Positions 15,330-23,124 of a DNA stretch of 60,146 bases are shown piece by piece (within the stretch, counting starts at the first letter, position 1; each line of letters opens with the position of its first letter). Position numbers and translations under genes: made by a program. This DNA is from Oligoflexia bacterium (GTDB lineage: Bacteria > Bdellovibrionota > Bdellovibrionia > JABDDW01), in NCBI GenBank assembly GCA_034439615.1, contig JAWXAT010000005.1, positions 1-60,146 of the forward strand. The letters run 5' to 3'. The notes beneath the pieces were generated by a model. It made no database searches and was not told the DNA's origin. It was given only the letters and a program-made list of their open reading frames with translations.

Positions 15330-16661
15330 ATGTGGAAAACAATATTAATTTCTTTAACTCTACTATCTCAAAGCGCTTGGTGTGAAAACGTATTAGTAAC
15401 ACTTAGCCCTGGGGAACAAAAAATACTGCCCATAAGTCATATGACTACAATGACTGTGACGAATCCCAAGGCTGCCAAAGTAAGCATCATAAAAGGTGCA
15501 ATAAAGATTACAGCAGTTCGCATAGGCACCACTCACGTTTTCACCAAAGGTGGTAAAACAAATATTGAGATAGTTGTTCACAGTTCAAAACTTAAGAGAG
15601 CAAAAGCGCAGATATCTCATTGGTTAAAAAATGTTCACGGAATCACGTTCTTAATCAACACCAATCACATTTTATTACAAGGAGAAGCATTTCGACTCTC
15701 GGATTGGCAAGTGCTTCACAAGTATAAAAAACTTTTTAAGTCGCAAATTAAAAGCGAAGTTAAACTTTCACAAGAACTTCAACCTGCGTTGAAAAAGGCA
15801 GTGAATGACGACCTCAATAAACGCTCAATTTCTTCAGCCTGGACAGAAAACGACAACGGAGAAATCTCAATTCAATCAAATATGAATAAAAAAGAAAAAA
15901 CAGCCGTTAACGAGGTTATTGAAGATTGGGGCTTACCAAAGGCAAAATCTACTCATGCTTTAGAATTAAAACCTATGATTGAAATTGATGTGGTTATCGC
16001 TGAAGTGAAGAAAAACTCGTTAAGCACTTTAGGCCTTCAATTACCAGGCAGCTACTCTGCTACTGTAATCCCCACGAGTGATCTCAGTTCAGCAGCTTTT
16101 GCATTTAATCCGTTAGATATTGTTTTTAATGCTGCCTCTTCTCGTGGCGGCGGCCGAGTGCTTGCGAACCCAAAGCTTTTATGCCGAAGCGGTGAAGCAG
16201 CTCACTTTGTTGCTGGCGGCGAGATTCCAATTAAAATAATGAATACTCGAATTCACGATGTTATTTGGAAGCGTTATGGTGTGATTTTAGACATCACTCC
16301 ACTTGCAGATTATCAAAATCGCATTTCAACAAAACTTGTAACCGAAGTTAGTTTAATTGATGACAGTCGCGTTATTGATGGAATCCCCGGGTTATTCACC
16401 AATCGCATAGAAACTCATTTTGATCTCAATGGTTCAAAAACAATTGCTCTCTCTGGTCTTATTAAGAGCGAATTGGGTCGAAGCACTACATCGAACTCAC
16501 TTTTGGGAGAAATACCTATACTGGGAGAACTTTTTAAAAGCCGAGATTATAAAGATAGTAAAACCGAACTTGTAGTGTTCGTAACACCACGAGTGATTTC
16601 ACCTTACGACACAAATCAAAAGCCTCCTCAAATTCCTCAGTGGAGTGATGATGACTTATGA
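15330..16661 (+). CDS. cpaC: CpaC/RcpA-type secretin of a Tad pilus
   Basis: This 443-residue outer-membrane secretin forms the pilus exit channel. It has a signal peptide (WKTILISLTLLSQSAWC), an N-terminal pilus/BON-like domain (SPGEQKILPI, about residues 25-90), and a C-terminal secretin domain from about residue 210 (IEIDVVIAEVKKNSL; GRVLANPKLLCRSGEAAHFVAGGEIP; LSGLIKSELG; IPILGELFKSRDYKDSKTELVVFVTPRVI). No lipoprotein Cys or separate pilotin is seen. It overlaps the ATPase gene by 4 bp. Confidence 0.92.
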   Translation: MWKTILISLTLLSQSAWCENVLVTLSPGEQKILPISHMTTMTVTNPKAAKVSIIKGAIKITAVRIGTTHVFTKGGKTNIEIVVHSSKLKRAKAQISHWLKNVHGITFLINTNHILLQGEAFRLSDWQVLHKYKKLFKSQIKSEVKLSQELQPALKKAVNDDLNKRSISSAWTENDNGEISIQSNMNKKEKTAVNEVIEDWGLPKAKSTHALELKPMIEIDVVIAEVKKNSLSTLGLQLPGSYSATVIPTSDLSSAAFAFNPLDIVFNAASSRGGGRVLANPKLLCRSGEAAHFVAGGEIPIKIMNTRIHDVIWKRYGVILDITPLADYQNRISTKLVTEVSLIDDSRVIDGIPGLFTNRIETHFDLNGSKTIALSGLIKSELGRSTTSNSLLGEIPILGELFKSRDYKDSKTELVVFVTPRVISPYDTNQKPPQIPQWSDDDL

Positions 16662-17734
16662 TGCATGAAAAAGCTTATTCAATTATTCAAGATACATTAG
16701 GAGATATGGGAGAAGAAAACTTAGAAAGTCTTCTCAAAAAGAATATTCAAAAAAATATTATATCAAATAACCATGAATCATCTAAACTTTTCACATCACT
16801 CTTTGAAGAGCTAGAAGGTTATGGGCCGCTTAAAGAATTAATGGAAGACAAGCTGATCACAGAAATACTGGTAAACGGACATCAGCATATCTATTATGAA
16901 AAAAATGGGAAATTACATTTCCACAACTCTCAATTCACATCAGAAATTACACTTAATCGACTCATCCATAGGCTTCTTATAAAAATGGACAAAACTGCCG
17001 ACGCTCGTCACCCGCTTGTTGATGGCACAATTGATAATGGTACTCGAGTTCACATTGCCCTTGCCCCTGTGACCGAAGTTCCAACTTTAAGTATTCGTCG
17101 TCACACATTTCGAAAATGGACACTAAATGATCTTGTAAATACAGGTATGTTAACTAATGACATGCTTATAAAATTTAAAGGATGGATCACTGATAAAAAA
17201 AACATTCTCATCTGCGGCTCTACTGGTTCTGGTAAAACAACTCTCATGCGTGCAGCCCTTAGTTGTGTTTCCGAGCAAGAGCGTATTATTACACTTGAAG
17301 ATACTGCTGAAATTGGAAAACTTGGCCCCCATGTTGTGAATTTAGTTACCCGTGAGAATCCTGACGATATGTACCCTGCGATTAATCTTCAAACGCTTTT
17401 GCGACATAGTTTAAGAATGCGACCTGATCGCATTATTGTAGGAGAAGTGAGAGGGGCCGAAGCTTTAGTACTATTAGACGCTTTGGCAACTGGGCATCAA
17501 GGCTCAATGTGTACGCTTCATGGGGCCACCGCGGCTCAAGCACTGAGGCGTTTAGAAAGTCTTGTTTCAAGAGCAGCACCTCAATGGGATATTTTAACAG
17601 TCAGACAACTTATTGCTGATGCAATAGGGATAATTATTGTCGTACAAAAAGAAAACGGCCTGAGAAAAATTACTCAGGCCGTTGAAATTTCAAGTTTTGA
17701 AAGCTTTGGCTTTCTCTTAAATCCGTTGATTTAA
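16658..17734 (+). CDS. cpaF: CpaF/TadA-type pilus assembly ATPase
   Basis: This 358-residue secretion ATPase of the VirB11/CpaF family powers pilus assembly. Walker A is CGSTGSGKTT (residues about 186-195). The Asp box is ITLEDTAEIG, Walker B lies around RPDRIIVGEVRGAEAL, and the His box is GHQGSMCTLHGA. The N-terminal GYGPLKELMEDKLITEILVNG is typical of CpaF. It is complete, slightly shorter than many CpaF proteins. The TadB/TadC platform genes that usually follow are absent, and a minus-strand gene converges with a 4-bp overlap. A terminator for that opposing gene is embedded in the cpaF 3' end (17644-17683). Confidence 0.95.
   Translation: MMHEKAYSIIQDTLGDMGEENLESLLKKNIQKNIISNNHESSKLFTSLFEELEGYGPLKELMEDKLITEILVNGHQHIYYEKNGKLHFHNSQFTSEITLNRLIHRLLIKMDKTADARHPLVDGTIDNGTRVHIALAPVTEVPTLSIRRHTFRKWTLNDLVNTGMLTNDMLIKFKGWITDKKNILICGSTGSGKTTLMRAALSCVSEQERIITLEDTAEIGKLGPHVVNLVTRENPDDMYPAINLQTLLRHSLRMRPDRIIVGEVRGAEALVLLDALATGHQGSMCTLHGATAAQALRRLESLVSRAAPQWDILTVRQLIADAIGIIIVVQKENGLRKITQAVEISSFESFGFLLNPLI
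17644..17683 (-). terminator. Intrinsic terminator of the FliG-like unit, inside cpaF
   Basis: On the minus strand AACGGCCTGAG pairs perfectly (11 bp) with CTCAGGCCGTT around an 8-nt loop and is followed by TTCTTTTTGT. It lies about 50 bp beyond the stop of the FliG-like gene, so it would end that transcript while being antisense to the last cpaF codons. On the plus strand no U-tract follows the hairpin. Confidence 0.85.
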
Positions 17735-18198
17735 GATGCCCTCATCATGCTTCCTTGTTTAAGTGGAACATCATTCTCATCTAATTTTAGTGAACCTTCT
17801 TTTTCAAGAGTGCGCACTATTTCGACAAGCTTGATATGAGCTGATTCAATCTCGATGGGAGTAGGTTTTAATATCTCGAGAAGATTTGTAACTTCACGCT
17901 TTTTGAGATCGCGAAGTGTATGTGTTGCAATTGCAAAGGCTTCGGGCGGGAGACCCTTAAGACAAATCGCTAATGTACGTTCACTCAATCGTGTTGTGGC
18001 TTCACAAACTACGAGTGGATCCCATTTAAATATTTTTTCTGTTGTAAGAATTTTGCTTTTTATCATAGTGCCAAATTCTTTATCTTCAGCGATGATCATA
18101 TTGATCAAATTTTCTCTTTTTTTACTTAAGCAAGTTTCCAAAAGAGCTAATAGCTGCTGAACACCACCTGGTTTGCGATAACGTGCAAGCATTGACAT
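17731..18198 (-). CDS. Stand-alone FliG C-terminal-domain protein
   Basis: This 155-residue protein matches, by eye, only the last 40% of FliG. RKPGGVQQLLALLE corresponds to the GGV linker region, followed by equivalents of the 'elaeeIrekmF.Fedl...d' segment (FGTMIKSKILTTEKIFKWD), the 'LalALKga' segment (LAICLKGLPPEAF), and the terminal 'iv.ivR.Lee.Gei' helix (IVRTLEKEGSLKL). The N-terminal FliF-binding domain and the EHPQ middle region are absent. The charged torque-helix residues of FliG-C are not obviously conserved. GGGAGGAG precedes the ATG. It forms a bicistron with a 73-residue ORF under a sigma-28-type promoter, so a late flagellar function is likely. Confidence 0.75.
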   Translation of the reverse strand: MSMLARYRKPGGVQQLLALLETCLSKKRENLINMIIAEDKEFGTMIKSKILTTEKIFKWDPLVVCEATTRLSERTLAICLKGLPPEAFAIATHTLRDLKKREVTNLLEILKPTPIEIESAHIKLVEIVRTLEKEGSLKLDENDVPLKQGSMMRAS

Positions 18199-18250
18199 AG
18201 GAAAAACTCCTCCCCCGTTATGCAGGGCTCAATGACAAGCACTGCATTTA

Positions 18251-18472
18251 TTACGCTGTTAAATCAAGTCGCTGACCAAACCCGGCCGGCGCTTCTGCCT
18301 TAACTGCTGTTTCTGTTATCGGTGTGACTGGTAACGGACTCGAAACCACACGTTGAAAAGCTGGTCCGCTTTCTACCGCATTTGGTTCAGTCATCCGTCT
18401 TGGTTTTGGAATTTCTCCAGAAATCAAAACCTGCCGCGTCGACGCCGGAATAATCTTACTGATCTTCTCCAT
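18251..18472 (-). CDS. Small proline-rich protein, first gene of a FliA-type unit
   Basis: This 73-residue protein is not recognised. Its reality is supported by a strong Shine-Dalgarno sequence (GGAGGTGG, 18483-18476, 6-base spacing) and by a sigma-28-type promoter 40-66 bp upstream. The sequence is low in hydrophobics and rich in Pro, Val, Thr and Ala, and is probably disordered. It starts EKISKIIPASTRQVLISG and ends GFGQRLDLTA. It does not show the C-terminal helices of FlgM. It lies 52 bp before the FliG-like gene. Confidence 0.75.
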   Translation of the reverse strand: MEKISKIIPASTRQVLISGEIPKPRRMTEPNAVESGPAFQRVVSSPLPVTPITETAVKAEAPAGFGQRLDLTA

Positions 18473-18511
18473 GAGCCACCTCCATGTGTTCTGGAAAGAA
18501 CTTATAATTAA

Positions 18512-18538
18512 CTATCGGCGGGTCAGGACTAAACTTGA
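18512..18538 (-). promoter_or_regulatory. Sigma-28 (FliA)-type promoter
   Basis: On the minus strand TCAAGTTT-N11-GCCGATAG (18538-18512) matches the enterobacterial FliA consensus TAAAGTTT-N11-GCCGATAA at 14 of 16 positions with exact spacing. A start near 18505 gives a leader of about 32 nt to the 73-residue ORF. FliA itself is encoded in this window at 24158-24934. Confidence 0.8.
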
Positions 18539-18711
18539 GTCTTGTATTTTATTATTTTGTCGATTTTTTTAACAGGACTAAAGTGGTGTTCAAAACCCCT
18601 TAATATCTTGGCTGAATTCAAATTAAGGCGTATGGATAAACTTATGTTAAGCAGAAAATAATTTGTGAATTACTTATGTTGCCTGACAGCTCAATTTCGA
18701 TTTTACGAGCA

Positions 18712-19638
18712 TCAAGACCCGACAGCTAGCTCGATTGCTCTTGGTAAGATTGTGTACACTACAGGGGCTACACCGGGTTGTTCGCCATCCATTTCAAGAT
18801 AAACATCATCTACTGTTTCAATGGTTATTTCTTTACCTTGGTAATGATGAATTCCTGGCAGGTTTATAAATGTACCGTCGTACATACGATGGCCCGAAAG
18901 TACGATTTGATATTTAGGCATAGGTTCGCAAATAATTACTTCGAATTTTCCGTCATCTACTTGTGCCATGGGGGCCCAGCACATTCCTGCGCCGGAGTAA
19001 CTTCCGTTTGCTACAAAGACATTTAGGCAAGCGCCATCATACACTAGTTGTTTATCGACATGAATTTTCATTAATTGACCTTTGGCAGCCAAAAAACTTA
19101 AAGCGACATTACCAAAATAGGCAATTTGAGGCGGAACAAATCGAGGGGTGTGATTTACTTTGCGCGCAACAATACCAGCAAGGCCTGCGGTAGCGATATT
19201 GAGAAAAAATCTTTTTTGTTCACGACCGAATTCATCTTTGAAATAGGCACAGCCTACATCAATTTTTTTAAAAATTGGATTTACCAAAACATCTACGGCT
19301 TCTCGATAATTTTCAGGAATTTCTACACTCTTAATAAAATCACAACCACGGCCTGCGCTCAAAATTCCAAGTTTTAAATTTGGATTGATCGGTTCGTTCT
19401 TCTCTGTAAATAAACCATTAATGACTTCATTGATTGTACCATCACCACCACCCACTATGAGAAGTTCTGTATCTGACATTGCAACTTGTGTGGCAAAGCG
19501 TGTGGCATCACTAGTTGTTGTAGTCATGAATTCTTCTAGTTCGCCTAATCGCCCCTTCACTTCATCGCGAATAGACTTCCACATACTCAAAGTGCGACCG
19601 CCACCTGATGCTGGGTTTACGATAATGGCTGATTTCAA
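18712..19638 (-). CDS. Diacylglycerol/lipid kinase family protein (YegS/DgkB-like)
   Basis: This 308-residue protein of the DAGK catalytic family phosphorylates a lipid (diacylglycerol or a related lipid or sphingoid base) with ATP. Key motifs are VNPASGGGRT at the N-terminus, GGGDGTINEVINGL (ATP binding, residues about 65-78), AGRGCDF and LEMDGEQPG near the C-terminus. The start is taken as TTG 19638: AGGAGT lies 6 bases upstream, the codon overlaps the aspS stop as TTGA, and the length then fits the family. A frame to 19752 would run into aspS. It is the last gene of hisS-aspS-dagK. The exact lipid substrate cannot be told. Confidence 0.88.
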   Translation of the reverse strand: MKSAIIVNPASGGGRTLSMWKSIRDEVKGRLGELEEFMTTTTSDATRFATQVAMSDTELLIVGGGDGTINEVINGLFTEKNEPINPNLKLGILSAGRGCDFIKSVEIPENYREAVDVLVNPIFKKIDVGCAYFKDEFGREQKRFFLNIATAGLAGIVARKVNHTPRFVPPQIAYFGNVALSFLAAKGQLMKIHVDKQLVYDGACLNVFVANGSYSGAGMCWAPMAQVDDGKFEVIICEPMPKYQIVLSGHRMYDGTFINLPGIHHYQGKEITIETVDDVYLEMDGEQPGVAPVVYTILPRAIELAVGS

Positions 19639-21455
19639 GTTGTAACTCCTGTTTGCGGATTCACCACAAGATTTTGTGGGTTCACAACCTTCACGTGTAA
19701 CTCTGCTAATTGATCGCGAGAAACTGTGCTTGGGGTACCAGACATCTGACACGCGGCTTTTTGTGTTTTAGGAAACGCAATGACTTCTCGAATTGCTTCT
19801 GTACCACAGAGAATCATGACGACGCGATCAACTCCCCAGGCGATTCCGCCATGTGGAGGGGTTCCGTATCTTAAGGCATCTAAAAAGAAACCAAACTTAT
19901 GTTGAGCTTCTTCTGGGCTGATATGTAAGGTTCTAAACATCGCATCTTGAACTTCTTTTCTATGAATTCGAATACTCCCACCAGCAATTTCGTAACCATT
20001 ACAAACCAGATCATAGGCTTTGGCTTTAATGTCTTTGAATTTATCTTCATCACCTTTAACAAAAGCTTCAAGATCTTGATCTTGGGGTGATGTAAATGGA
20101 TGATGTCTTGCAGCCCAACGCTTTGCCAATGGATCAAATTCTAAAAGCGGAAAATCTATAATCCATAAAAGCGCATCTTTACTTGTGTCGATGAGTTTGA
20201 GTTTATGCCCGAGGTGTAAACGTAAGACACTTAAAGTTTGACAAACAACATTGTAATCATCGGCCACCATCAATACGCAGTCACCTTTTTTGGCACCAAT
20301 AGTTTGGCAAAATGATTCTAATTTTTCAGGAGTAAAAAATTTTGCAATGGGAGTATTAAAAGTATCTTCCCATTTGATCCACACAAGGCCTTTGGCACCA
20401 GATTTTTTAGCCATATCTGTGAGATCATCAAAATCTTTACGAGAAAATTTCGCTCCACCTGGAACTGCAATCCCCTTCACCGCACCCTTACGGCTAAGCG
20501 CTTCGTCAAAAACTTTAAATCCAGAACCTTGAGCAAGTGAGCTGATGTCTTTGATTTCCATTCCAAAACGTGTGTCAGGCTTGTCATTACCGAAACGATC
20601 CATGGCATCTTGAAAAGTCATGCGTGGTAATGGCAATTTTAAATCAACTTTTTTAATTTCTTTCCAAATGCTTGCTACCGCGCGCTCATTGACATCAATG
20701 ATGTCGTCAGCATCAACGAACGACATTTCAATATCAACTTGGGTAAACTCCGGTTGACGATCAGCGCGCAAATCTTCATCTCGAAAACAGCGGGCAATCT
20801 GAAAATAGCGATCAAAACAAGAAATCATCAAAAGCTGCTTTAAAGTTTGTGGGCTTTGTGGAAGTGCAAAAAAAGTCCCAGGATTTACTCTTGAAGGAAC
20901 CAAGTAATCGCGCGCTCCCTCAGGAGTGCTTTTCCATAAAATAGGGGTTTCAACTTCGATAAAACCTTCTTGATCAAAAAAGTTTCTTACCAAATGTACA
21001 AATTTTGAACGCAAGAAAAGCTTTTTTTGTAAATGCGGTGATCGAAGCTCTAGATATCTGTATTTTAGCCTGAGCATTTCGTTTACAGATTCATCATCTG
21101 GTTGAAACGGAAGTGTTTCTGCTTCTGATAAAATTTCTAATTTCACCGCTTCAACTTCAATTTCACCGGTTTGAATTTTAGGATTAATCATTCCGGTTGG
21201 GCGTTTTTTAACAAGACCTTGAATGGCGAGTACATACTCACCGCGAATATTCTTCGCTGTTTCTAAACCTGATGCTTGCGGGTTAATGACAACTTGAGTG
21301 AGCCCCTCGCGATCACGCATATCAACAAATACAAGTCCCCCATGGTCTCTGCGTGTATTGACCCAACCCATAAGGACCACGGTTTTTCCGTCGTCGTTGG
21401 CTTTGAGGCTTCCACACCTATGGGTACGCTTGAGCTTTGAAATAAAAGAACTCAC
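19635..21455 (-). CDS. aspS: Aspartyl-tRNA synthetase
   Basis: This 606-residue class II synthetase of the bacterial type has an OB-fold anticodon domain (HRCGSL, VLMGWVNTRRDHGG), motif 2 (FRDEDLRADRQPEFTQ), a GAD insertion (residues about 290-420), and motif 3 (GIAWGVDRVVMIL). Whether it is strict for Asp or also charges tRNA-Asn was not determined. It starts at GTG 21455, preceded by AGGAGA and overlapping the hisS stop as GTGA, and its own stop overlaps the lipid kinase start. Confidence 0.97.
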   Translation of the reverse strand: MSSFISKLKRTHRCGSLKANDDGKTVVLMGWVNTRRDHGGLVFVDMRDREGLTQVVINPQASGLETAKNIRGEYVLAIQGLVKKRPTGMINPKIQTGEIEVEAVKLEILSEAETLPFQPDDESVNEMLRLKYRYLELRSPHLQKKLFLRSKFVHLVRNFFDQEGFIEVETPILWKSTPEGARDYLVPSRVNPGTFFALPQSPQTLKQLLMISCFDRYFQIARCFRDEDLRADRQPEFTQVDIEMSFVDADDIIDVNERAVASIWKEIKKVDLKLPLPRMTFQDAMDRFGNDKPDTRFGMEIKDISSLAQGSGFKVFDEALSRKGAVKGIAVPGGAKFSRKDFDDLTDMAKKSGAKGLVWIKWEDTFNTPIAKFFTPEKLESFCQTIGAKKGDCVLMVADDYNVVCQTLSVLRLHLGHKLKLIDTSKDALLWIIDFPLLEFDPLAKRWAARHHPFTSPQDQDLEAFVKGDEDKFKDIKAKAYDLVCNGYEIAGGSIRIHRKEVQDAMFRTLHISPEEAQHKFGFFLDALRYGTPPHGGIAWGVDRVVMILCGTEAIREVIAFPKTQKAACQMSGTPSTVSRDQLAELHVKVVNPQNLVVNPQTGVTT

Positions 21456-22708
21456 GATAATCTCCTTAACAACTCTATTTCTAAATCATCTAATTTAATA
21501 TTTTCTTGAGTTTTAGTAGCCATGTTTCTAAAAACTGCAAAGCCTTGATCAATCTCACTGCCACCCATAATTAATGAATATTGGGCTTTTAATTTATCAG
21601 CACGCTTCATTTGTGATTTCATACTTTTACCTGTGTAATCAAGCTCTACTCGCACACCGCTATTTCGAAGTTTTTGAGCCAATACGAAAGCCAAATCTTG
21701 GCCTCGATCATCTGGTAAAACTATAAAAAGTTTAAGTTTTGGTCGAAATTGCTCAATGCGATCAGCGATAAGTAAAATAAGCCTTTCTACTCCACCAGCA
21801 AAACCAACCGCTGGTGTGTCAGGGCCGCCAAGTAGACTGACCAGTTTATCGTAACGGCCGCCTCCACCAACGGCATCTTGCGCACCCAACTGACTACTTG
21901 AAATTTCAAATACAGTGCGATTGTAATAATCGATTCCACGCACAAGACGTTTATCAACTACAAACGGTGTTTTGAGTCGCACGAGATGATCGCGTACTGA
22001 ATCAAAATGTTCATGACAAGGTTGGCAGAGAAAATCAAGCATACACGGTAATACCGCAGCCACTTCTTTACATGTTGGATTCTTACAATCAAAAACTCTC
22101 AGCGGATTTTTTTCTAAGCGTATCTGACAATCAGGACATAAAACATTTATTGATGGCGTAAGTATTTTTACTAATTGTTCTCGATAAACGGGGCGACATG
22201 CTTCACAACCCAGACTTGCTAGTTTTACATTGAGGCCTTTGAGTTCAAACTTTTCGTAAAGTGATACGAGCATTCCGATAAGTTCTGCATCAATTTTTGG
22301 CGAGGCTATTCCTAAGACTTCGATTCCGTATTGATGAAATTGCCGGTATCTTCCTTTTTGAGGCCGCTCATATCGAAACATAGGGCCCCAATAATAAAGT
22401 TTTTGGACTGGTTCATTGTTTAAAATATTATGTTCTACAAGACTCCGAACCACACACGCAGTTTCTTCTGGCCGAAGGGTGAGGCTATCGTCGTTTCGAT
22501 CTTTGAACGTATACATTTCTTTGGTAACAATGTCGGTGGTGTCTCCTACAGTGCGCGCAAATAGGGCTGTAGGCTCAACAATTGGAGTTTTGATTTCAGT
22601 GTAACCGTAGGCTTCAAAATGCATACGAATGAGTGTTTCTGCATGCCGCCAAGCAAAGATCTCGGGCTCTAAGACGTCATTCATTCCTTTAATAGATTTT
22701 ATATTCAT
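21452..22708 (-). CDS. hisS: Histidyl-tRNA synthetase
   Basis: This 418-residue class II synthetase charges tRNA-His. Motif 1 region is SIKGMNDVLEPE, motif 2 is FRYERPQKGRYRQFHQYG, and the histidine-specific motifs are LVRGIDYYNRTVFE and GGGRYDKLVSLLGG. A C-terminal anticodon domain follows. The Cys-containing insertion (ACRPVYREQL, NPLRVFDCK, CMLDFLCQPC) is a common bacterial variant. The start is taken at 22708 rather than 22735, because the predicted transcription start (about 22728) lies between them and MNIKSIKGMND is the usual beginning. Confidence 0.96.
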   Translation of the reverse strand: MNIKSIKGMNDVLEPEIFAWRHAETLIRMHFEAYGYTEIKTPIVEPTALFARTVGDTTDIVTKEMYTFKDRNDDSLTLRPEETACVVRSLVEHNILNNEPVQKLYYWGPMFRYERPQKGRYRQFHQYGIEVLGIASPKIDAELIGMLVSLYEKFELKGLNVKLASLGCEACRPVYREQLVKILTPSINVLCPDCQIRLEKNPLRVFDCKNPTCKEVAAVLPCMLDFLCQPCHEHFDSVRDHLVRLKTPFVVDKRLVRGIDYYNRTVFEISSSQLGAQDAVGGGGRYDKLVSLLGGPDTPAVGFAGGVERLILLIADRIEQFRPKLKLFIVLPDDRGQDLAFVLAQKLRNSGVRVELDYTGKSMKSQMKRADKLKAQYSLIMGGSEIDQGFAVFRNMATKTQENIKLDDLEIELLRRLS

Positions 22709-22734
22709 AAACGATTTTCCATTGTCAGAACACA

Positions 22735-22763
22735 AACATACGTCTGTCAGCTGTGAGTGTCAA
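22735..22763 (-). promoter_or_regulatory. Sigma-70 promoter of hisS-aspS-dagK
   Basis: TTGACA (22763-22758) and TATGTT (22740-22735) are 17 bp apart on the minus strand, about 30 bp before the chosen hisS start. Confidence 0.7.
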
Positions 22764-22806
22764 ATAGGCCTTTAAAAGTTGGCTCTTCTAGTGTAGAACC
22801 CTTTGT

Positions 22807-23109
22807 ATGCCAAGTTTTACTGTAGAACACGATACAAAATTGTCAAAAACTGAGGCCTATCAAAAGGTCCAGGATTATCTCCGCAATAGCGAGAGTATTA
22901 AAAAGCTGGATAGTGACCTAAAGTATGATTTTGATGACGCGACTCATTCAGGCAAAGTCAAAGGGTCAAAGTTTGATTGTCAGCTTAAGATTACGGGAGA
23001 CAGCCCCACAAAGGTTGCGATCACTGTAAATCTCCCACTGCTACTCACTCCGTTTAAGGGTAAAATACAAGAAACACTGCAAAACAAAATGTCTCAGCTA
23101 TTAGGCTGA
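22807..23109 (+). CDS. Polyhydroxyalkanoic-acid-system-like small protein
   Basis: This 100-residue soluble protein begins MPSFTVEHDTKLSKTEAYQKVQDYL and ends with LPLLLTPFKGKIQETLQNKMSQLL. A central segment, HSGKVKGSKFDCQLKITGDSPTKVAITVNLPLL, has alternating beta character. The overall pattern (H-x-L-x3-A at the start, G-x-V-x-G in the middle, beta strands then an amphipathic helix) resembles the PHA_gran_rgn family of small START-like proteins. The similarity is modest and no PHA genes are nearby. It lies 15 bp upstream of the rpoH-like gene. Confidence 0.5.
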   Translation: MPSFTVEHDTKLSKTEAYQKVQDYLRNSESIKKLDSDLKYDFDDATHSGKVKGSKFDCQLKITGDSPTKVAITVNLPLLLTPFKGKIQETLQNKMSQLLG

Positions 23110-23124
23110 TAAAAGTTAAAGTTA

